Part shown: positions 42,908-52,600 of the stretch, piece after piece
How positions within the stretch are numbered: position 1 is the first letter of the stretch
Layout of the letters: each line of letters begins with the position of its first letter
Assembly: GCA_036732005.1 (NCBI GenBank)
Contig: DAINDF010000013.1
Coordinates: 21,442-85,441 of the forward strand
From: UBA1926 sp036732005
GTDB taxonomy: Bacteria > Planctomycetota > Phycisphaerae > Phycisphaerales > UBA1924
Direction: 5' to 3'
Length of the DNA stretch: 64,000 bases
Made by a program: the position numbers and the translations under genes
Notes under the pieces: model-generated
Seen by the model: only the letters and a program-made list of their open reading frames with translations
The model's database searches: none
What the model was told of the DNA's origin: nothing

Positions 42908-43638
42908 CACTCGATTCCTACAAGCGTCACATCCGCGAGGATCGCCTGATTCGGGCCGATGTCCGGCAGCCGGCCCCCGATCCCGAACGCCTGCTCTGGC
43001 GGGATCGCGACGATCCAGCGGTCGCCGATCTTCATCTTCGAGAGGACGGTCTGGGCGCCCTGGATCATCCCGTCCAACCGGGCCGTCATCTCGAACTCAT
43101 CGCCGATGAGCGTTCCGTCGATGAGTCGGGCCTGGAACGAGACCCTGATCGTGTCCTCCGGCTTCGGGGATCGCCCGGCGCCCTCGGAGCGGGCCTTGAC
43201 ATAGACGCCGCCCGCAAGGGGTTTGGACCCCTCGTCGGCCGCGAACTTCTCCATGAAGGCCGTGCTCTTGCGCAGGTTGTCCTCCGCGAGCGCCCGGAAA
43301 ACCGGGTCTTCCTCGAGCCGCTGGGTCGCGAGCCGGGTTGACACCTCCCGTTGCAGAACGGCCAGCGACGCCGCGAGTTCGGCGGGCTGGTAGACCGATT
43401 CGCGACCCTCCAGGGCGTCTCGGAACCCTTGCAGGAGCGCATCGCGGTCGTGGGTCACGCCGTCCAGCTGGAGGCGATCGATCGTCGAGGTCCCGAGGTC
43501 GTGCCCGATGGCGTAGCTCCTGAGATCCGGCTTCTCGCGGGTTTCCGCCTGTCCGGCCCCCAACAGGGCCGAGGCGCCCAAGACCGCGACGGCTCCGAGC
43601 GAGAAGGCCAGGGCGTTCGAACGGGTGACTCGGGGCAT
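42907..43638 (-). CDS. FKBP-type peptidyl-prolyl cis-trans isomerase
   Basis: A 243-residue exported isomerase. GGAGGAG lies eight bases before the ATG; the signal peptide (L-A-F-S-L-G-A-V-A-V-L-G-A-S-A-L-L-G) spans about residues 9-26. An N-terminal helical dimerisation region like FkpA/Mip (about 35-130; S-Y-A-I-G-H-D-L-G) precedes the FKBP domain (about 140-243): D-T-I-R-V-S-F-Q-A-R-L-I-D-G-T, L-S-K-M-K-I-G-D-R-W-I-V-A-I-P-P and A-F-G-I-G-G. It assists folding of periplasmic proteins. Confidence 0.9.
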   Translation of the reverse strand: MPRVTRSNALAFSLGAVAVLGASALLGAGQAETREKPDLRSYAIGHDLGTSTIDRLQLDGVTHDRDALLQGFRDALEGRESVYQPAELAASLAVLQREVSTRLATQRLEEDPVFRALAEDNLRKSTAFMEKFAADEGSKPLAGGVYVKARSEGAGRSPKPEDTIRVSFQARLIDGTLIGDEFEMTARLDGMIQGAQTVLSKMKIGDRWIVAIPPEQAFGIGGRLPDIGPNQAILADVTLVGIE

Positions 43639-43994
43639 CGGCGATTCTCCTCCTGGGCGCAACGGCGTGGCGCCGGCCGGGCCAGTTCACACTCCGGCGT
43701 CCTCGTCGGGACCGTCCGACGAGCAACCGGATCGCCACCTCTCGTGGCGGCTCGGGTGCTGAAACCACCCACCCCCGGCGCTCTTCGGCAAGAGCTCTCG
43801 GAAACCACCGGGGTCCTGCGTTGTCGAGACACAAGAGCATAGCCGAGAGTGGGTGTGCGGCGCGCCGGTGGCGCCCCGAGGTTCTCCGTGACGCAAACGG
43901 GCGCTCCCCGTTCCCCCGAGGAGAGGTCATTTGGGGCTTGCTCGTTCGGATCAGGTGCACCGGGCGGCCGGGACCGAGGTTGGCGGCTCTGGTT
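43639..43994. other. gene-free interval
   Basis: These 356 bases between the FKBP gene and the HAD-phosphatase stop contain no credible gene, tRNA or strong terminator. Short frames on both strands have Arg/Ser-rich shadow composition. The promoter of the FKBP gene should lie here, but I cannot fix its position. Confidence 0.5.
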
Positions 43995-44972
43995 CTAGGG
44001 GAAGATCTCTCGCCAATCCTTGGACATGGAGACAAGCAGCCAGCCGCGCTCCGCGGCCTCGTCGAGCCCGCGGTCAAGGCGGCCGATGTGAGAATCACGG
44101 TCGTAGGCCCACTCGCGGGCGGGGTCGTCATGGTGGATGAGAATTCCCAGACTCGGTCCGGTCGCGTCGGTCGCCCACTGGAGCATCTGGAAATCGCCGT
44201 CGGAGTTCCCCACGGCGATCACGGGACGCCTGCCGATGTGAAGGTGGATCGCGACCGGCTTTCCCTCCTTGTCGTCCAGGAAGTCGAGTTTGGCCTCTCG
44301 TCGCAGGGCCGGTGGATCGGCCGACTCGTCCCACCACACGACGAGCGACGAGCCCACCACCTGCTCGGGCGGGATGCCGTAGGCGCTCTCTGAAAAAACT
44401 CGGATGAAATCAACGCCGCCACCCGAGACGATGAAGGTCTTGTAGCCGTGAAACCTCAGGTAGGCGAGGAGTTCGACCGTGGGCCGGTAGACCATCTCGG
44501 TGTAGGGTTGGCCGGTCGTGGGGTGGCGGGCGGTCCGCAGCCAGTCGCCGACGGTGGCCGAGAACTCGTCGGTGGTCATTCCCGCGTGGGTGCTCGCCAT
44601 CAATGTGGCAAGCCCCTGCTTGCCGGCGGCCTTGAGCGCCTCAAGGTCGTTCTCGAGAACCGCCTGGAACGGCTGGGTGTGACGCCACTCGGGGTGCTCG
44701 GGCGCAAGATCGCGGACGCGATCGATCGCGAAGAGAAGTTGGAAGTAGGCGGGCTGTTCGCCCCAGAGCGTGCCGTCGTTGTCGAAGACCGCGATCCGCT
44801 CTTGCGGGGGCACGAAGTCCGGGCTGCCCGGCGTGGTGGTGCGCGCGACAAAGTCGACGATCCGCTCGCGGGCGGGTGAGGCTTGCCATGCACCCAGATC
44901 TCGAGACGAGGCACATCCCGCCAAGGCGAGCGCAAAGCAGACCAATACGAAAGTTGCGTGGCGCGTGATCAT
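43995..44972 (-). CDS. HAD-superfamily phosphatase lipoprotein
   Basis: A 325-residue protein with a lipoprotein signal ending L-A-G-C-A-S-S (about residues 17-23). The HAD motif I nucleophile is V-F-D-N-D-G-T-L-W (about 62-70); motif II is F-I-V-S-G-G-G (about 180-186), and motif III/IV is V-G-N-S-D-G-D. The resemblance is to phosphoserine-phosphatase-like enzymes. It is the last gene of the sulfatase / outer-membrane-protein / HAD set on one strand, suggesting periplasmic handling of a sulfated or phosphorylated substrate. Confidence 0.85.
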   Translation of the reverse strand: MITRHATFVLVCFALALAGCASSRDLGAWQASPARERIVDFVARTTTPGSPDFVPPQERIAVFDNDGTLWGEQPAYFQLLFAIDRVRDLAPEHPEWRHTQPFQAVLENDLEALKAAGKQGLATLMASTHAGMTTDEFSATVGDWLRTARHPTTGQPYTEMVYRPTVELLAYLRFHGYKTFIVSGGGVDFIRVFSESAYGIPPEQVVGSSLVVWWDESADPPALRREAKLDFLDDKEGKPVAIHLHIGRRPVIAVGNSDGDFQMLQWATDATGPSLGILIHHDDPAREWAYDRDSHIGRLDRGLDEAAERGWLLVSMSKDWREIFP

Positions 44973-44998
44973 TCTTGCACAGTCCTTTCTGTTGTCGG

Positions 44999-45826
44999 TC
45001 AGAACACGATTCTGAGAGCCATGTAGGGGCCGTGGAGAATCATGTCATAGTCAAACTTGTCCGCACCGCGACCGTCGTCGTACTCCGTGTCGAGTGCCCG
45101 GTATCCGAATTGCAGCACGGCCTTGGGGCAGACCGCGAAGCCGATCCCCGCCAGCGCGTTCCAGGTGAAGTCGGACTCTCCGACGCCGATGTCGCCCCGG
45201 ACTCGAAACGCGAGGCGGTCGGAGAACTCGACGCTCGCGGCCGCGCCGATGAACCCGTCCACCCAGGTCTGGCTCCCAGAGAATTCCGGGCCCGCCTCGG
45301 TGTCGATGTCCAGGTGCAGCGTCTGAATGCGGAGGCCCGCCAGCGGCTGGAACACAAATCCGGGCCCGTCGGCGTCGCGGGGCTTGAAGACCAGCGCGTA
45401 CGCCCCGCCCACCTCGAAGATGCCCTGGTCGCTCCGAACATCCGTGGCGCCCGGTTGCGAGGGGTTGTCGTCGGACTCGAGACTGAGGTACATGGCATCC
45501 GCGAAGAGCGTCACGCGGTCACGGGAGAGTTCGGCGTGCAGCGCCCCGCCGAAGTTGAAGTTATCCCTGATCGTGTCGAAGGTCTCGCCGATGTCGAGAT
45601 CAACCGAAGCCCTGACGGGCCCGCGACCCACCGTGCCGTTCTGCGCCGGAATCCAGAGGTACGGGGTGAGCGACAGCCGCCACTGAGCGGGCGCGTGCGC
45701 TTCCGTAGCCGCATCCATCGATGAACCCGCCTCCTCGGCGGAGGGCGGCGCCGCGATCGCGGCGGAGGCGAACCAGGGTCCGACAAGCAACGCGAGCGGA
45801 AGAAGACGGCTCTTCTGGTGGCGCAT
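44999..45826 (-). CDS. outer-membrane beta-barrel protein
   Basis: A 275-residue exported protein with a signal peptide ending around A-S-A-A-I-A-A (about residue 26) and GGAG seven bases before the ATG. The rest alternates hydrophobic and polar residues in short strands with aromatic girdles (W-R-L-S-L-T-P-Y-L-W; A-V-L-Q-F-G-Y-R-A-L) and finishes with G-P-Y-M-A-L-R-I-V-F. The terminal Phe is the beta-barrel assembly signal. It is a small barrel or porin-like protein located between the sulfatase and HAD genes. Confidence 0.8.
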   Translation of the reverse strand: MRHQKSRLLPLALLVGPWFASAAIAAPPSAEEAGSSMDAATEAHAPAQWRLSLTPYLWIPAQNGTVGRGPVRASVDLDIGETFDTIRDNFNFGGALHAELSRDRVTLFADAMYLSLESDDNPSQPGATDVRSDQGIFEVGGAYALVFKPRDADGPGFVFQPLAGLRIQTLHLDIDTEAGPEFSGSQTWVDGFIGAAASVEFSDRLAFRVRGDIGVGESDFTWNALAGIGFAVCPKAVLQFGYRALDTEYDDGRGADKFDYDMILHGPYMALRIVF

Positions 45827-45894
45827 CAAGGTGCTCCGGGTCAGTTTGAAAAATCGGGCGCTGCCCTTTCGGGAAGCGCCCGGGGAAACGCGTA

Positions 45895-47454
45895 TCAGCG
45901 CCCGCGTGCGGCGTCCTCGAGCTGCTTCTGGATCTTCTCGAGGTTGAACGAGCCGGGCGTCTGGCTGGGCGGGTAGTCCTGCAGCGTCTGGAGGAACTTC
46001 GCCGCCAGCTGCTGCATCGGAACAACGACGAACGGCCGTTCAAGGAACCAGTCGTCGTATGTGTTGGCGTTGTGCTGGGCTTTCTCGAACGGATCGCGGC
46101 GGAGATTGAACAGGAGGGGCACGCGGAGCTCGGTGAACGGCTCACGCCACACCCCGAAGGCCTCGCCCCGGTTCTCCTGGAAGACGGCCTTCCAGTCCCC
46201 GACCCGCATCGCGACGACCTGGCCGTCGTCGTTGACATAGTAGAACTCGCGCCGGGGCGACTTGTCGGTCTTCCCGGAGAGATACTCAACCATGTTGTAG
46301 CCGTCGATGTAGTTGCGGTAGTGACGACCGTTGAGGTCAACACCGCTCCTGAGCTTCTCGGCGATGCGATCGTCGCCGCCGACGGCGGCGAAAGTGGGCA
46401 GCCAGTCCTCGTGGGAGACGATCCCGTTGAGGGTCACGCCCTCGGCGAGATGGCCGGGCCAGCGGGCGAACGCGGGGACTCGGTATGCCCCCTCCCAGTT
46501 CGAGTTCTTCTCCGAGCGGTACGGGGTGGTGCCCGCGTCGGGTCAGGTGTTGTAGTGGGGCCCGTTGTCGGTGGAATACAGGACGAGCGTGTCGTCCGCG
46601 ACGCCCAGCTCATCGAGCAGGTCGAGGAGTTGGCCGACATGCATGTCGTGCTCGATCATGCCGTCGTGGTACTCGTCCCCGCTGGGCCCGGAGACCCCGC
46701 GGAGTTCGTCCTTGACATGGGTGCGGAAGTGCATCCGGGTGCCGTTCCACCAGCAGAACCAGGGCTTGCCCGCCGCGTTCATGCGGGTGATGAAGTCCTT
46801 GGCGGCCGAGACGGTCTCGTCGTCGATGGTCTCCATCCGCTTCTTGGTCAGGGGGCCGGTGTCGACAATGGTCTGGGTGCCGTCCGCGTTGGCGGTGCAC
46901 TTCACCACGCCGCGGGGCCCGTACTGCTGCAGGAAGGTCTTGCCGTTGGGGAGCACGAGATCCCGCGGGTAGTCCCGGTTCTCCGGCTCCTCCTCGGCGT
47001 TGAGGTGGTAGAGGTTCCCGAAGAACTCATCGAAGCCGTGGTTGGTCGGCAGATGCTCGTCGCGGTCGCCCTGGTGGTTCTTGCCGAACTGCCCGGTCTT
47101 GTATCCGAGGCTCTTGAGCACCGTCGCCATGGTGACATCGGATTCCTGCCAGCCCTCCTTGGCGCCGGGCAGGCCGACCTTCGTCATGCCGGTTCGCACC
47201 GGCACATTGCCGCCGATGAACGCCGCCCGGCCGGCGGTGCAGGACTGCTGGCCGTAGTAGTCGGTAAACGAAACGCCCTCCCGCGCGATGCGATCGATGT
47301 TGGGCGTCTGATATCCCATCATGCCTCGGTTGTTGAAGCTGATGTTCCAGGTCCCGATGTCGTCTCCCCAGATCACGAGAATGTTTGGTTGGTCCTTGGC
47401 GCAGGCCCCTTGGACGAACACGGCACAAAGAACACAGATGAGAGCTCTCACCAT
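45895..47454 (-). pseudogene. arylsulfatase with in-frame UGA
   Basis: A sulfatase of about 519 codons broken by one in-frame TGA (46545-46543). It has a signal peptide and an AAAGGAGGT site before the ATG. N-I-L-V-I-W-G-D-D (about 24-32) supplies metal ligands; the formylglycine motif is C-T-A-G-R (Cys72). The first part ends S-T-D-N-G-P-H-Y-N-T, then TGA, then P-D-A-G-T-T-P-Y-R-S-E-K in the same frame. Relatives normally have Trp (TGG) at that site, so one G-to-A change explains it. It may be a recent nonsense mutation, a sequencing error or, less likely, read-through. It starts the sulfatase / OMP / HAD cluster. Confidence 0.85.
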
Positions 47455-47564
47455 AACACCTCCTTTCCTTCAAAGTTCAACCGAGACCGATCCCGATCCG
47501 GGCTGTCGCGGATCCCGGCACCATCAATCCAGCGCCGCTCTTGCGAGAGCACGCCCGTTCACTT

Positions 47565-47606
47565 CCCAAAGGCCCCAAAGGCCCCAAAGGCCCCAAAGGC
47601 CCCAAA
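47565..47606. repeat. 9-base tandem repeat (GGCCCCAAA)
   Basis: Four perfect GGCCCCAAA units (47571-47606) follow a partial CCCAAA copy. The array lies upstream of the sulfatase gene. Too short and unspaced for CRISPR. Confidence 0.95.
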
Positions 47607-47786
47607 GACCGCCGGTCCTCTCGCGGCCCACTTGTCGAGACCGTTCCGCGAGAACACGCAGTCTAGTAAGGGCACAGTCGGGGTGCAATGAACGGTGGCC
47701 CAGCCCAACCGCGGCGTAATGTTCCCTCTTGTGGGGGGTAGCGCACAGAGCACGGCCGCGTCCCGCCTCGCTCAACACTGTGGATC

Positions 47787-47816
47787 GCCCGCGGCGACGC
47801 GTCGGTCGCCGCGGGC
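47787..47816. repeat. 12-base perfect inverted repeat
   Basis: GCCCGCGGCGAC and GTCGCCGCGGGC pair perfectly around a six-base loop. No clear T run follows on either strand, although GTGTTGCTCTT lies downstream on the plus strand. It may be a terminator-like element or small structured RNA. Confidence 0.55.
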
Positions 47817-48225
47817 GTGTTGCTCTTCGCGGGGTCGCCGTGATGGACCGGGTCGGGAGCGCCGATGGGACCGGCAGAAACCCGGGCGCCATTCCCCGAC
47901 TTCGCCGGGCACGACCGAAGGCGAGGCGGCCCAGCGGCGCGTCGCGAGCAGGCGCCCGCCAGATCGGCCGCCCGGGGCGAGGCCGGCGATCTGGAGATCA
48001 CCGGAGGGCGACGAGTCCCACGAACCGGCGCACGGGCCCGGCCTCTTGCGATCCCACTTTGCCGCATCTCCAGATTCCGCGGTGCTCGATTGGGCGTTGG
48101 TTCGCAAGATTCTGGTTCTCTCCTGGCCTTTCGGAGTCGGCACCATGGCCGCGAGCGGCGATCGCGAGATGTTCATCGCGTGACCGACGCCCCGCGTGGT
48201 GAGTTCTGCGCACGCGCGAGTTCAA

Positions 48226-48609
48226 TCAACCATTCTGACAGCCCTCGGGGAAGAAGATGACGAACTCACTGATGTCCGCGAGGTCGTAGATCCCGTTGCC
48301 GTCGAGGTCCGCGGCCGGCTGCTGGGCGGTGAAGCCCGCGATGAACGCGTTGATGTCGGCAAGGTCCAGCACCCCAAAGGGCTCGGCGAGGTCCGCGGGG
48401 TTGCCGCACCCGGGCGCGATGCGGATGGCGGGCACGGAGTTGCCCCAGACCTGGGCGGACATCTCGGTGAGATCGGTGTCGAAGTTCATGAAGACTCCGA
48501 AGCCCCCGATGAACGCGTTGCTGTTGGGGAGCAAGCCGAAGCCGGGCGTCCCGCTGAAGTTCTCGATGCGGTTGAACCCGTCGCCCGTCGGTTCAAACTC
48601 AATAAAACA
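48226..48609 (-). pseudogene. 5'-truncated fragment of a dockerin-tailed protein
   Basis: A minus-strand frame of about 127 codons with no start at its 5' end; a TAG at 48612-48610 cuts it off. The fragment reads E-F-E-P-T-G-D-G-F-N-R-I-E-N-F-S-G then a complete GC-type dockerin tail, P-F-G-V-L-D-L-A-D-I-N-A-F-I-A-G-F...D-L-A-D-I-S-E-F-V. Unusually the tail ends E-G-C-Q-N-G rather than G-C-P. The upstream body is missing, and at the junction a second truncated gene begins on the opposite strand. Confidence 0.7.
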
Positions 48610-48612
48610 CTA

Positions 48613-49668
48613 ACATGGAACATCGCGCGCTTGCTCCAGTCGACGGACGGGATCGGGGCGGTCCCGCATGTGCCGGGCGTCGGGTCGATCGAGAAGATCG
48701 TCGGCGCGACCGAGTCGCACGGGGCGCCCCCGTCGGCGGCGCGACGCGTGCGGGAGGCGGCCTCGGCGTTCGAACGGGTGATCGAGGTCCATGTGGGTGA
48801 TCGGGCGACGCTCGACCTGATCATCGACGGGCTGGGCTCCGGGGGGGCGGTCGGACTGGATCTGAGCCGAAAGCGTGCGTTCATCGGCAACAGCGGGATT
48901 TACGGCATCCAGGCGAAGACGAAGCTGATGTGCTGCGTGCTGATGCCCAACGCGGACGATCCCGATCAGCTGGACATGGCGACGGTGCGCGGGCATCTCG
49001 GGCTGCGTCGCCTCCGTGCGGTCAACGGGTTTCCGATCTTTCGGATGCGGCAGTGGAGCCGGGCGGGGCAGGCGGTGGGCACGCGGCAGTGGGAGGCGAT
49101 CGAGCCCGGGCAGGCAGATCGCGCGTTGAAGACCTTCGCGCGGGGCGATGTGCCCGAGATCGAGCCGGTCGAGACGGAGGGCGGCACGGACTACATGATC
49201 AAGCCGGGCCCGATCGGCAACCGCGGCGCCTTTGACTGCTTCTACGGAGACATGCTGCGGGCGGGGGCTTGCCGATACCAGACCGACGCGGACACCTTCG
49301 GCGAGTTCGGCGCCACCTTGACCGTGCCCGCGGAGAACCTGATCTTCGACTTGATCTATCACCGCGACCTCGATTTCTGCGCCGACGCGGTGACGAAGGT
49401 GTACGCCTACTCCTTTCTCCACGGGAATCGGGAGGGCGAGTGGGACGAATCAACCTGCCTGCCCATCCGCCAGCCCGCCTCGCCCATCGCGGGCGCCCCC
49501 CCGGCGGTGGCCACGCCGCTCGTCCCGCGATACGCCGAGCTCGTGCAGCGGGTCGTGGACCGTCTCGGAGCCGACATGGGCGCGTTCCGGGGGCTCCGCT
49601 TTGAACTCAAGTACCCACCGCTCGGGTCGACCGCGGTGATCCGTTTCAACCTCCCCATGCGGCCGTGA
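48613..49668 (+). pseudogene. 5'-truncated gene of unknown function
   Basis: A frame of about 351 codons that opens T-W-N-I-A-R-L-L-Q-S-T-D-G without a plausible start codon; its apparent upstream extension is just the antisense of the dockerin fragment. From there the protein continues coherently (A-F-E-R-V-I-E-V-H-V-G-D-R-A-T-L-D-L-I; R-K-R-A-F-I-G-N-S-G-I-Y-G-I-Q-A-K) to the C-terminus F-N-L-P-M-R-P. From memory it resembles planctomycete proteins of unknown function that have a helical N-terminal domain before this point, so perhaps 80-100 residues are missing. A GTG inside could start a shorter product. No function assigned. Confidence 0.5.
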
Positions 49669-49671
49669 ACC

Positions 49672-52600
49672 TCACGGACACCCGCCCGTGAACCCGACGA
49701 CGAACGCGGTGATATCGGCCAGGTCGAACAGCCCGAACGGCGCCGCGAGGTCGGCCTGCGGCTCGTGCGCCAGGAAGCCCGAGACAAAGCCCGTGATGTC
49801 CGCGAGGTCGAGCAGCCCGAACGGCACCGCGTTGTCGGCCGGGCAGGTGAACGCGACATACAGCGTGGCCGAGTCGGCCCCGACATAGACGGCCGACCCG
49901 GGCTGGATGGGCTGCGGCAGGTCGAGCGTCTGGAACTCGCCGGTGAGGCGGTTGGTCCCGGTGCTCACCACCGGGTAGACCGCGGGGAAGACCGTCGGCG
50001 TGAAGCCGTCGAGGAAGCGGAAGCGGAGCGTGCCGCCCAGGTCGATGTCGCCGGATCGGGCGATGCGGTCGTGCTGGCCCGGGTCGCCGTTCGCCTCGAT
50101 CTCGAGCGTGGCGGTCTCGGTGAGATCGAGCACGCCGGAGCCGCCCATGGTCCCGACGGGCAGACCCGGGGCGATGGTGCCCTGGACGAAGAAGGTCCCG
50201 TGCATCGCGCCGAGGCCTTCGATGGTCTGATCGGGCCCGAAGGTCCCGGCCACGCCGCCGCTGCAGAGGATCTGGCTGTCGTTGCCCCCGCCCGCGAGGA
50301 GCACGCGGCCCGCGCCATCGATCGACCCGTTCGCGCCGAACTGGAGATAGGCGTCGATGGAGCTGGCGCCGGTGTTGACGATGATCGAGGCGTTGTTCTC
50401 GATCGAGGCGCCGGTGAGCAGCACGACGGACCCGGGCATCATCTCCAGGTCGCCATCGAGCGTCGCGTCGGCGAGATAGAGCGTGCCGTTCACGGTGCGG
50501 ATCAGCCGGCCCCCGTTGGCGGCGTCGAGCGTGCCGCCGGCCAGGCTCGGGTTGCCCGTGAACTCGATGTCTCCGCCGTCGGCCAGGAGCAGGCCGGTCG
50601 GCCCCTGGGTGATCGCGACGCTGTAGAGGTCGAGCACCCCCCCGGCCTCGGCGCGCATCGTGCCGTTGTTGGTCTTGGGGTCGGCCATGAGGGTCAGGCG
50701 ACCGTCGCCGTTGGCGGTCGGGAAGGCGCGGAAGGTCCCGTTGTTGACGAGCTTGGCGTGCACCTGGCCCGAGCCGGTGACACCCGTGCCCGGGGCGAAG
50801 GTCGCGGTCACGCCCCCGCTGGTGAGCAGCATGCTGTCGTTCCCGCCGCCGGCGAGGTGGATCGATCCCGTGCCGGTCATGGTGCAGTCGGCGCCGAACT
50901 GGAAATAGGCGTCGATGCTGCTCGTGGTGTCGTTGACGACCACCGAGCCGTTGTTGTGGAACTCATCGCTCGTGTAGAGCACCACCGCGCCCGGCCGCAG
51001 GAACAGTTCGGATTCGAGCGTGACGCGGGCGAGGTAGAGCGTCCCGTTCTCCTCGCGGCTGAGCACGCCCCCGTTGATGCTGTCGAGCACGCCGCCGTCG
51101 ACCGTCGGGTTCCCGGTGAAGGAGACCCGCCCGCCGTCGGCGAGGATGCGTCCCGGCCCCGTCTGTGTGACGGCGACGCTGTAGACCTCCAGCACGCCGC
51201 CGGGCCCGGCGACCAAGTCCGCCTCGTTGGTCTTGTGGTCGCTCAGCAGCGTGAGCCGACCGTCGGCGTGGTCGCCGGCACGGGTGCGGACGAGCCCGAG
51301 GTTGCGGAGCGCGGCGTGGACCTGCCCGGAGCCCTCGATCGTCGCCCCCGGGGCGAGCGTGAGGGTCACGCCTCCGCTGGTCAGGAGCATGCTGTCGTTG
51401 CCGCTCCCGGCGAGGAAGAGCGACCCCGAGCCCGAGAGCGTGCAGTCCGCGGTCGCCTGGACATAGGCGTCGAGGCTGCTGGCTGTGTCGTTCACGAACA
51501 GCGTGGCGTTGTTCTCGATCGTCGCGCCGGTGAACAGGATCACGCCGGCCTCGCGGAGGTGCAGGTCCCCGTCCAGGGTGACATTCTGAAGGTACAGCGT
51601 CCCGTTGGGCGTCCGCTCAACGACGCCGTCGCCCGCGACATCAATCGTCCCGCCGATCACCGTCGGGTTGCCCGTGAACTGCACGAGCCCGCCCGCCTCG
51701 GCGAGAATCACGCCGTTCGGGCCCTGGGTGATGCTCGTGCTGTAGATCTCCAGCACACCCCCGTCGTCGGCGGTCATCAGGGCGTTGTTGACCTTGGCGT
51801 CGCTCATGAGCGTGAGCCGCCCGTCGCCGTTGGTGGAGGGGAAGGCGTGCATGAGCCCGTCGTTGACCAGCGAGGCATGCACCTGCCCCGACCCCCCGAT
51901 CGCGAACGAAGGGTCGAGCGTGATCGTCTGCCCGCCGCTCGTGAAGATCATGCTGTCGTTGCCCGAGCCGGCGAGGAAGATCTCGCCCCCGCCCGTGGCG
52001 GTGCAGGTCGTCAGGAACTGCATGTAGGCGTCGAGCGTGCTCGCCGTGTTGTTGATGACGATCGTCCCCGGGCAGTTGAGGACCCCGCCGTTGCAGAAGA
52101 TCACCGAGGCGGCGTCGGCGACGAGCTCGTCCTCGATGACGATGCCCTGGAGCGTGGTCACGCCGTTGGGGGTGCGGAGGATCGTGCCCCCCGGGTCGGC
52201 TGTGAGCCGGCCGCCGGCGAGCGTCTGGTTGCCGTCGAGGCGGACGGTCCCGCCCGCGTCGGCGTGCAGCACGCCCCCGGCGCCCTGGTTCAACTGGATC
52301 CCGGTGACGGTCAGCGTGGTGCCCCCGAGCGCGCGCACCGTCGCGTTGTTCGTCTTGGGAGAGCCCGTGAGGACGAGCTCGGTCCCGAAGCCGGTGTCGC
52401 GGGCCTCGATGACGCCCTCGTTGAGCACCTCGGCGTAGATCACGCCCGCGCCGTCGATGGTGTGCCCCGCCCCGTTGGTCACGACGACACCACCCCCGGT
52501 GTAGAGCGCGGCGTCGTTGCCCGAGCCCCCGCCCAGCCGCAGCACGCCCGAGCCCGTGATCGAGCCCGTCGCGTTGAACTGGATGTACGAGTCGAGCGTG

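Larger units (their letters stand above)
47455..48225. other. 771-base interval without a credible gene
   Basis: No tRNA, rRNA or convincing reading frame was found here; longer frames have shadow-like Arg/Pro/Ser composition. It holds the 9-base tandem repeat and the 12-base inverted repeat listed separately. It separates the broken sulfatase from the dockerin fragment and may be decayed DNA. Confidence 0.5.

Noticed and set aside
46543..46545. UGA as selenocysteine in the sulfatase
   Set aside because: Relatives have Trp, not Cys, at this position, the active-site Cys is elsewhere and intact, and no SECIS-like hairpin was seen directly downstream.
46543..46545. Genome-wide UGA-to-Trp recoding
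   Set aside because: Many genes here, including hpt, pdxJ and tatC, end in TGA at family-typical lengths, and other conserved Trp codons are TGG.
47565..47606. Possible CRISPR array
   Set aside because: The 9-base units are contiguous with no spacers and there are no cas genes in the window.
47455..48225. tRNA, RNase P, tmRNA or other known RNA gene
   Set aside because: I looked for T-loop and acceptor-stem patterns and conserved RNase P or tmRNA segments and found none; a covariance-model search would be decisive.
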